Below, in pieces: positions 1 to 5,196 of a stretch of 5,196 nt of DNA; position 1 is the stretch's first letter, and each line of letters opens with the position of its first letter. A program made the position numbers and the translations under genes. Location: positions 1-5,196 of the forward strand of contig JABDJF010000748.1 in the NCBI GenBank assembly GCA_013002645.1, given 5' to 3'. Below the pieces are notes generated by a model. It saw nothing but the letters and a program-made list of their open reading frames with translations. It did not search any database and had not been told where the DNA came from. This DNA is from Myxococcales bacterium (lineage in GTDB: Bacteria > Myxococcota_A > Polyangia > Polyangiales > Houyiibacteriaceae).

Positions 1-759
1 GCCCTCGGGGCGCTCTTGCTCTGGCTCGGGCAGGTTTTCTGGGGGCGACTGGTCGCTCCAGTGCGGGCCAAGACGCTCGAGTACGAGCTGGAGGAGGCGC
101 GCGCAGACCTCAACACGGAGGGCGCACGCATCGAAGGGCTTCAAAAAGAGCAAGGGGGCCTGACGCAGCAGATCGTGACGCTGCAGCGCGCCAAGCGGCA
201 ACTCGAGGCGACTTTGGATGCGCGCAATCGTGCGATGCAAGAAGTGCACGAACGGCTTTCGGTGGTCGAGCTCGAGGAGCAGCCAATCGCGCGCGAGTCG
301 GCCGACGGCCTGCGTCAAGAGCTTCGCATGGCCGTTCAAGAACGAGACGAGGCCAATACGACGCTGCGGCAAGCCGAGGCGCGCGGCATGCGGCTGCAAA
401 CCGAGCTCGAGGTGCTTCATGGAATTCACGAGCGGATGCTCGAGGACATCGAACGTTTGAAGGGCCGGCTCCGGGACGCAGAGCTCGAGGCGCGAAGCAG
501 CGGCCAATCGCGCCCGCCGGCCTGGGTCATGGTGCAGCCGTTTGGGCCGCGTGACGACTTACAGCGTCTCGAAGGCGTCGACCCGAGCCTCGAACGCATG
601 CTCAATCGACTCGGTATCTACCACTTCCATCAGATCGCCCGGTTTGAAGCGTCGGACGTCGAGTGGCTGGTCGAGCATGTGGACGGCGTCCCCGAGCGCA
701 CGATTCGCGATAGCTGGATCGTCGATGCCGCCCATCTTTGTGGCGACGCGGACAACTGA
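1..759 (+). CDS. Membrane-anchored coiled-coil protein with C-terminal HhH/H3TH-like domain (5' partial)
   Basis: The frame is open from base 1 to the TGA at 757-759, giving 252 visible residues. A TTG at 16-18 could be a start, but the frame continues to the window edge and residues 1-19 read like the end of a hydrophobic membrane helix (LLLWLGQVFWG), so the true start is probably upstream. Residues about 22-165 are a charged, Glu/Arg/Leu-rich heptad-like region, a long coiled coil. After a short Gly/Pro linker, residues 185-247 resemble the small HhH domain annotated as 'predicted flap endonuclease-1-like 5' DNA nuclease' (COG3743 type): DDLQRLEGVDP, then LGIYHFHQIA, a Val-Glu-Trp, and the ending RTIRDSWIVDAAHL. 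That domain is a helical DNA/protein-binding fold; no nuclease active site is visible, so nuclease activity should not be assumed. The role is unknown. The gene converges on the histidine kinase gene with 6 bp between stops. Confidence is high that it is coding and moderate for the domain name. Confidence 0.85.
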   Translation, partial: ALGALLLWLGQVFWGRLVAPVRAKTLEYELEEARADLNTEGARIEGLQKEQGGLTQQIVTLQRAKRQLEATLDARNRAMQEVHERLSVVELEEQPIARESADGLRQELRMAVQERDEANTTLRQAEARGMRLQTELEVLHGIHERMLEDIERLKGRLRDAELEARSSGQSRPPAWVMVQPFGPRDDLQRLEGVDPSLERMLNRLGIYHFHQIARFEASDVEWLVEHVDGVPERTIRDSWIVDAAHLCGDADN

Positions 760-765
760 CGCCGA

Positions 766-3372
766 CTAGGACGCTGCGTCGAGCGCTCGGTTCGCCAGAG
801 CCGTGAGCGCTTCGCGGGCTCCGTCGAGGTCACTTTCGACGGCATCGAGCAATGCGGCCGCTTCCGCGATGGATTGGGTGGTTTCGATCATCGAGCTGGT
901 GGCGCCGAGCCTGCTTGCGCCCAGCTGTTGGCTGCTGCCGCGAATCAAGTGGGCGGCGACGTGCAAGGCCTTCAGGTCTCCGTTTTCGACGGCTGCTTTC
1001 ATACGCGCGACATTTTCCTCGGCGTTGTGAAAGAAGCTCTGGATGACCTCGGAGACGAAGCCGGGATCTTCTTCGTCGAGCTCGAGGAGCTGAGCGGTGA
1101 TCGTGGTGTCGAGCGCATTCGGGGGAAACTCCGAAATGCTGGCAGCGGGTCGCGCCGCCCAGCGGTTCAGCACTCTTTGGAGCTCGTTCCGGGTGAAAGG
1201 CTTGGTCAGATAGTCGTCCATTCCGGCCGCAAGCGCGGTGCTTCGGTCGCCCGACATCGCGTGCGCCGTCAGTGCGATGATCGGAACGCGACGACGGCCG
1301 GACGAGAGCTCCCGCGACCGTTGTTCGCGCGCGGCCTGATAGCCGTCCATTCTCGGCATTTGTCCGTCCATGATGACGGCCGCGTAGCAATGGCCTTCGT
1401 CTTTCAGAGCTTCGAGAGCCTCGACGCCATCGTTGACCGCGTCAACCTCGTATCCGAGCGCGTGTAGGTGCGCGACCACCACGCGCTGATTGATCATGTT
1501 GTCTTCAGCGACGAGTAGCCGCATGCCATTGGACTCCAACTCCACGGGCACCGCGGGAGGCAAGGATGCGCTCAGTGCTTCCTCCGACGAAGGCGCCGGC
1601 TCACTCGCGCGGTTCAGCGTTTCCAGAAGGGCGGCGATGATTTTCGCCCGTCGAATCGGCTTCTCGACGTGCACGCCGATTCCAGTTTCCGTTACCTCCG
1701 GGATTTCATGGCGGTATGAGCAGATGGCGACGAGCGAGATGCCCTCCCTGGCCGCGATTGTGTTGAGCTCGGTGATCCGGCTTCGCCAATCGGTGCCGAG
1801 GCTCCGCAGGTCGATCAACATGACGTTGGGTCGCTCCGCCACACGCAGGGTGCTGAGTGCCCCGTCGAATGTCGTCGTCGCCCAGGGTTTCATTCCCCAG
1901 GATTCGAGCTGCGCGCTCAGCGTTTCGCGCGCGCGGTTGTTGCTCTCCAGAATCAAGACCCTCATCCCGCGGAGCGCTTCGGTGACGGCCTGAAGCTCTT
2001 CGCTCAGTCGCTCTTCGAGCTCGAAGCGCGCTTCGAAAAAGAATGTGCTTCCCTGCCCGACGGTGCTCACGACCCGAAGCTCGCCTCCCATCAAGGCAAC
2101 GAGCTGGCGGCAGATCGGAAGCCCGAGCCCCGTCCCGCCGTGCTCGCGGGTCGTCGACGCGTCGGCCTGGGAGAAGGGTCGAAAAATGCTTTCTAGCCGG
2201 GCGTCGGGAATGCCTTCGCCGGTGTCGGTGACCCGGACTTCGAGATCGACGTGCCAGGGGCCTTTGTCCCGAACGCGAAGGCCGACGACGACCTCTCCCT
2301 CTTTGGTGAACTTGAGGGCGTTGCTGAGAAGATTGGAGATCACCTGTCGCAGGCGAAGGGGGTCGCCGCAGACCTCGGCTGGGACTTCTGGGCCGACGTG
2401 GTTAATGAGCTCGATGCTCTTGGCCTGCGCCGCCGAGGCGTAGTTGACCGCGATTTCCTCGGTCATCGACACGACGTCGAATGGCACGGATTCGAGGCGC
2501 ATTTCGCCGGCTTCGATTTTCGATAGGTCGAGCAAGTCGTTGACGATCGCCAGGAGCGCGCGACCCGACTTGTGGACCTCGTTTAGGTACTCGTCCTGCG
2601 GTTTCGGTAGCGCGCGCGCGTCGATGAGCTGAAGCAGGCCGAGGATCCCGTTGAGGGGGGTGCGAACCTCGTGGCTCACGTTGGCCAGGAATTGCCCCTT
2701 GGCCTGCGCGGACGCCAGGGCCGCATCGCGCGCGCCCTCCAAGGTGCGGGATTGCTCCGTTGCGAAGTGCCGCATCGCGTCGGCTTGTTCGGCCTGTTCG
2801 TAGAGGCCGAACATCAGCTGTCGGCGCGACCACAGGAACAGGCCGCCCACGGTGCTGGCGGCCACGAGTTGAAGGGCCCCCATGCCGATTTCACGGCTCT
2901 CGACTTGAAATGCGAGCGGGAACCATCCGACAAGCGCTACGACAATCATCGTGACATAGATCGAGAAACGGTAAGTCACTGCGGCCGTGGCCATGATCGC
3001 GATCGCGAGCGTCGTCGTGTTGCTGAGTGATCCACTGACGGCAAGCATGGCAAGTCCCATGCCGGCGGCGATCAAGATGGTGGCGACCGAGGCCGGCGTG
3101 TCGAAGCGAGGATCGTCCGCGCGGATGCTGGTCCAAACCAGGAGCGCCAGGGCCGCCGACACCGTGCAGATCAAGACGTGCGGCCCGTTGGGCACGAAAG
3201 GCGGCGCCAAGAGAAAAAGCACCGCGCCCGCGGCGTAGATGAACGCCAAGACGGGGAGAACGTGGTGCAGGGCGGCGAGCGAGCGAAGCCGCATCTGCTC
3301 GCCGCGCATTTGGTCGCGGCGCGCCTTCAGTTCCGCGTCGCGGTCCTGCAGAAGCTGCCCCTGTCCGTCCAT
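766..3372 (-). CDS. Tripartite hybrid sensor histidine kinase (6TM-HisKA-HATPase-REC-REC-HPt)
   Basis: This 868-residue membrane protein should sense a signal, autophosphorylate on histidine and relay phosphate His-Asp-His to a separate response regulator. Residues 1-32 are a charged N-terminus; 33-182 hold about six hydrophobic helices with no large periplasmic loop; 184-225 are a helical linker with no PAS or HAMP recognised. The DHp H-box is SHEVRTP with phospho-His234. The ATPase has an N-box (N347/N351), G1 DTGEGI (383-388), F-box IFRPF (396-400) and G2 GGTGLGL (412-418). The first receiver (about 470-588) keeps Asp521 and Lys571 but has Glu476-Ser477 in place of the acidic pair, so it is probably degenerate. 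The second (about 617-738) is canonical: E623/D624, phospho-Asp669, T702, K724. A C-terminal HPt (about 757-860) has phospho-His808 in HLIRGSSQQLGA. This is a BarA/ArcB-like unorthodox layout. ATG at 3372 is the first standard start after an in-frame stop, though GGGG directly abuts it and no well-spaced Shine-Dalgarno is seen; Met22 or Met27 would keep every domain. No partner regulator lies in the window, so it looks like an orphan. Ligand and pathway are unknown. Confidence 0.95.
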   Translation of the reverse strand: MDGQGQLLQDRDAELKARRDQMRGEQMRLRSLAALHHVLPVLAFIYAAGAVLFLLAPPFVPNGPHVLICTVSAALALLVWTSIRADDPRFDTPASVATILIAAGMGLAMLAVSGSLSNTTTLAIAIMATAAVTYRFSIYVTMIVVALVGWFPLAFQVESREIGMGALQLVAASTVGGLFLWSRRQLMFGLYEQAEQADAMRHFATEQSRTLEGARDAALASAQAKGQFLANVSHEVRTPLNGILGLLQLIDARALPKPQDEYLNEVHKSGRALLAIVNDLLDLSKIEAGEMRLESVPFDVVSMTEEIAVNYASAAQAKSIELINHVGPEVPAEVCGDPLRLRQVISNLLSNALKFTKEGEVVVGLRVRDKGPWHVDLEVRVTDTGEGIPDARLESIFRPFSQADASTTREHGGTGLGLPICRQLVALMGGELRVVSTVGQGSTFFFEARFELEERLSEELQAVTEALRGMRVLILESNNRARETLSAQLESWGMKPWATTTFDGALSTLRVAERPNVMLIDLRSLGTDWRSRITELNTIAAREGISLVAICSYRHEIPEVTETGIGVHVEKPIRRAKIIAALLETLNRASEPAPSSEEALSASLPPAVPVELESNGMRLLVAEDNMINQRVVVAHLHALGYEVDAVNDGVEALEALKDEGHCYAAVIMDGQMPRMDGYQAAREQRSRELSSGRRRVPIIALTAHAMSGDRSTALAAGMDDYLTKPFTRNELQRVLNRWAARPAASISEFPPNALDTTITAQLLELDEEDPGFVSEVIQSFFHNAEENVARMKAAVENGDLKALHVAAHLIRGSSQQLGASRLGATSSMIETTQSIAEAAALLDAVESDLDGAREALTALANRALDAAS

Positions 3373-3376
3373 CCCC

Positions 3377-3385
3377 TGTTTAACA
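3377..3385. repeat. Short palindrome TGTTTAACA upstream of kinase start
   Basis: This is a perfect 9-bp inverted repeat (TGTT-T-AACA) lying 5-13 bases upstream of the kinase ATG on the minus strand. It could be a half of an operator, but a palindrome this short can arise by chance. It has no repeat partner elsewhere that I noticed. Confidence 0.3.
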
Positions 3386-3389
3386 AATT

Positions 3390-3400
3390 GCCTCAGAGGC
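3390..3400. repeat. Short palindrome GCCTCAGAGGC upstream of kinase start
   Basis: This is a perfect 11-bp inverted repeat (GCCTC-A-GAGGC), 18-28 bases upstream of the kinase ATG on the minus strand and 5 bp from the TGTTTAACA palindrome. A one-base loop cannot form a stable RNA hairpin, so if it is functional it is more likely a protein-binding site on DNA. There is no direct evidence of function. Confidence 0.35.
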
Positions 3401-3487
3401 GACGCGATGTCACAAGATGACCCGAAAAGGTGAGTTCCGGGCTGGGTCGGAGACCGCTATCTCCTTTAGAAGAGGGCTAATTCTGAC

Positions 3488-3491
3488 AAGG
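3488..3491 (+). promoter_or_regulatory. Shine-Dalgarno for ligA (AAGG)
   Basis: AAGG ends 7 bases before the ATG at 3499, an ideal spacing. It decides the start: an in-frame TGA at 3484-3486 closes the frame upstream, and the only alternative, a TTG at 3493, lies one base after the AAGG, too close to use it. Confidence 0.65.
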
Positions 3492-3498
3492 TTTGGGG

Positions 3499-5196
3499 AT
3501 GGCGGGTCGAGCGCGGGACGAGGTCGAGCTGGAGCAGCTGAGCGAGCAGATTCGCTATCACGAAGCCGCGTACCGGGCCGGTGCGCCAGAGATCACGGAT
3601 TCGGCGTTCGATGACCTGGTCGAGCGCTACCGCGAGCTTGCCGATTCGTTTGGCGTCGACCTGACCGAACGACTCGATGCGCAGCCGGGGGAAGACCACA
3701 CCGCAGGCTTCGAAACCGTGGAGCACCGGGTACCGATGCTCTCGCTCGAAAAACTATCGCCGAACCGGCGCGATAGCAGCGGAGCGCCGATGCCGATTTC
3801 GGATCAGCTCGCCGCATGGTTTCGAAGACGAAAGAGTGAGCTCGAGGTGGACGCACTCCCGGTCCTAGTCGAACCGAAGGTCGATGGGATTTCGGTGTCC
3901 GTTCTTTACGTCGACGGCGCCTTGAGGCGCGCGGTGACGCGAGGCGATGGCCGCAAAGGCGACGTGATTACCAAGCAGGTCGCGCAGCTCGGGACGGTGC
4001 CGATCAAGCTCGAGCGGGCTGGTCGCGGCGAGCTCGAGATCCGCGGGGAGCTCTATTGGCCGCTCGAGGAATTCGCCCGTTTCAATGCGACGCTCGAAAA
4101 GCCGCTGATCAATCCGCGCAACGGCTGCGCGGGAATGATGAAGCGCAAGGACCCGACGGGCCTCGAAGCGACCGGGATTCGGTCGTTTTTCTATCAGGTC
4201 GCGTGGGCTGAAGGCGTGAAGCTGCCGCCGAAGCAATACGAGACCCTGCAGTGGTTGGGCGACCGCGGGGCCGACGTCTACATCAGCGAGGTGTTTGGCA
4301 CCGATTCCGACGAAGAGGCGCTGCGATATTGCGACGACTACGAGGCGCGGCGAGAGACCCTGAACTACGACATCGATGGCATGGTCATCAAGGTCGATGA
4401 CCTCGGCGTGTATGCGCGGCTCGGAGCCACGGGGCATCATCCCCACTGGGGCATCGCGTACAAGTTCGCTCCGGAACGCAAGCCCACCAAGCTGCTGGCG
4501 ATCGAAGTGTCCGTTGGCAAATCGGGCAAGCTCACGCCGGTCGCGCATCTCGATCCCGTGTTCGTGTCGGGGACGACCGTCAGCCGAGCTTCGCTGCACA
4601 ACTTCGTCGAGCTCGAGCGGAAGGATGTCCGCGTTGGCGACACGGTGCTGGTCGAAAAAGCCGGGGAGATCATTCCCCAGGTGGTCGAGGTCGACAGGAG
4701 CAAGCGCAAGCGCGGGGCGAGGCGTTTCGTGCCGCCGACGGTGTGCCCGACTTGCGGAACGGAGGCGGTGAGCGAAGAGATTTTCGTTTATTGTCCCAAC
4801 CCGGCCTGCCCAGACCAGATTCGCGAGCGCTTGCGTCACTTTGCGAGTCGGGGCGCGATGGACATCGACGGGATGGGCGAGGTTCTCGTCGATCAGGTCG
4901 TCGACAAGCTGGGCGTTCGTTCGCCCGACGATTTGTTTGGGCTCGACGTCGACGGGCTCGCAGGGCTCGACCGCATGGGGCGAAAGAGCGCAGAGCGCGT
5001 GAAGGCCGGTCTCGAGGAAGCCAAGCAGCGGGGACTTGCGCGCGTGCTCCACGGCCTGGCGATTCGACACGTGGGCCAGACCATGGCCGAGGACTTGGCG
5101 GCCTACTTCAAGACCGCCGACGCGCTCCTAGAGTTTGCCGGGCGGTACGCGGCCGAGGACGAGGAAGCGATAGAAACGGTGGCGCCGGCGAAATCG
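3499..5196 (+). CDS. ligA: NAD+-dependent DNA ligase LigA, divergent, 3' partial
   Basis: LigA seals nicks in duplex DNA in the cytoplasm during replication and repair: the enzyme takes AMP from NAD+, passes it to the 5' phosphate, then joins the ends. The frame runs 566 codons from the ATG to the window end without a stop; full-length family members are about 670 residues. Visible in order: domain Ia (about 10-60, with RYHEAAY and PEITDSAFD), MLSLEK (80-85), motif I EPKVDG with catalytic Lys127, TRGDG (147-151), motif III EIRGELY (180-186), NPRN (205-208), motif IV DIDGMVIKV (291-299), motif V IAYKF with Lys322, the OB fold (SVGKSGKLTPVA, then SGTTVSRASLHN and AGEIIPQVV), a four-Cys zinc finger (C416, C419, C432, C437), and HhH segments with DIDGMG, MGRKSA and AIRHVG. 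The last HhH region and BRCT fall outside. Several normally conserved residues differ (see findings), so this is a divergent LigA or a paralogue. It is transcribed divergently from the kinase gene and shows no operon partner in the window. Confidence 0.96.
   Translation, partial: MAGRARDEVELEQLSEQIRYHEAAYRAGAPEITDSAFDDLVERYRELADSFGVDLTERLDAQPGEDHTAGFETVEHRVPMLSLEKLSPNRRDSSGAPMPISDQLAAWFRRRKSELEVDALPVLVEPKVDGISVSVLYVDGALRRAVTRGDGRKGDVITKQVAQLGTVPIKLERAGRGELEIRGELYWPLEEFARFNATLEKPLINPRNGCAGMMKRKDPTGLEATGIRSFFYQVAWAEGVKLPPKQYETLQWLGDRGADVYISEVFGTDSDEEALRYCDDYEARRETLNYDIDGMVIKVDDLGVYARLGATGHHPHWGIAYKFAPERKPTKLLAIEVSVGKSGKLTPVAHLDPVFVSGTTVSRASLHNFVELERKDVRVGDTVLVEKAGEIIPQVVEVDRSKRKRGARRFVPPTVCPTCGTEAVSEEIFVYCPNPACPDQIRERLRHFASRGAMDIDGMGEVLVDQVVDKLGVRSPDDLFGLDVDGLAGLDRMGRKSAERVKAGLEEAKQRGLARVLHGLAIRHVGQTMAEDLAAYFKTADALLEFAGRYAAEDEEAIETVAPAKS

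Larger units (their letters stand above)
3373..3498. promoter_or_regulatory. Divergent intergenic region between kinase and ligA
   Basis: These 126 bp separate the two divergent start codons and must carry at least part of the control of both genes. I see no convincing -35/-10 pair in either direction; the best -10-like hexamer on the plus strand (GCTAAT, 3476-3481) lies too close to the ligA ribosome site and lacks a partner -35. The stretch is less GC-rich than the flanking genes near the kinase start. Two small palindromes, listed separately, sit there. The role is inferred from position only. Confidence 0.45.

Noticed and set aside
770..780. Perfect palindrome GACGCTGCGTC at the end of the kinase gene as a terminator
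   Set aside because: A one-base loop cannot form a hairpin, there is no following T-run, and the bases are the last codons of the kinase.
874..1467. 197-codon plus-strand open frame antisense to the kinase receiver/HPt region
   Set aside because: The minus-strand frame encodes clear REC and HPt motifs here; the antisense frame has no domain and no convincing ribosome site.
3461..3467. AAAGGAG on the minus strand, a strong Shine-Dalgarno match
   Set aside because: No ATG, GTG or TTG follows at a usable distance and an in-frame stop separates it from the kinase ATG about 90 bases away, so it does not serve a visible gene.
268..4617. Nine-base word GAGCTCGAG recurring at 268, 403, 481, 1078, 3838, 4030 and 4609
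   Set aside because: Nearly all copies are in-frame Glu-Leu-Glu or Leu-Glu-Leu codons in GAG/CTC-biased genes, with no regular spacing, so codon bias explains it better than a functional repeat.
3865..5070. 401-codon minus-strand open frame antisense to ligA
   Set aside because: It lies wholly within the ligA coding region, whose protein has every expected motif. The antisense product is low-complexity Arg/His/Leu/Asp-rich with no recognisable domain, typical of a shadow frame in GC-rich DNA.
3499..5196. ligA as a pseudogene because of altered conserved residues
   Set aside because: The frame is intact for 566 codons, the catalytic lysine and zinc-binding cysteines are kept, and the changes are mostly conservative.

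Overview
The window is gene-dense, GC-rich (mid-60s percent by eye) bacterial DNA with three protein genes and almost no spare sequence. The strong GAG/CTC/GCG/CGC codon bias, the large unorthodox hybrid histidine kinase and the divergent NAD+-dependent ligase suit a Myxococcota or deltaproteobacterial-type genome. That placement is inference: there is no rRNA or other marker here, and other high-GC phyla cannot be excluded.

Layout: (1) bases 1-759, plus strand, are the 3' part of a gene for a membrane-anchored coiled-coil protein ending in a helix-hairpin-helix/H3TH-like domain; its start lies upstream of the window. (2) Bases 766-3372, minus strand, encode an 868-residue tripartite hybrid sensor kinase: six predicted membrane helices, DHp/HATPase core, a degenerate receiver, a canonical receiver and an HPt domain. 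It converges on gene 1 with only 6 bp between the stop codons. (3) Bases 3373-3498 are a 126-bp divergent intergenic region with two short perfect palindromes close to the kinase start. (4) Bases 3499-5196, plus strand, are the first 566 codons of an NAD+-dependent DNA ligase (ligA), cut by the window end before the last HhH motifs and the BRCT domain. This ligA produces no closed ORF because its stop codon is outside the window; the long antisense reading frames across it are shadows.

The genes do not form an operon: neighbours are convergent (1 and 2) or divergent (2 and 3). No cognate response regulator gene, RNA gene, mobile element or CRISPR array is visible. The most notable signal is that the ligase keeps its core catalytic motifs but departs from the usual consensus at many otherwise well-conserved NAD+-binding and DNA-contact positions, which suggests a distinct LigA subfamily or a second ligase paralogue. 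No clearly new multi-gene system is visible.
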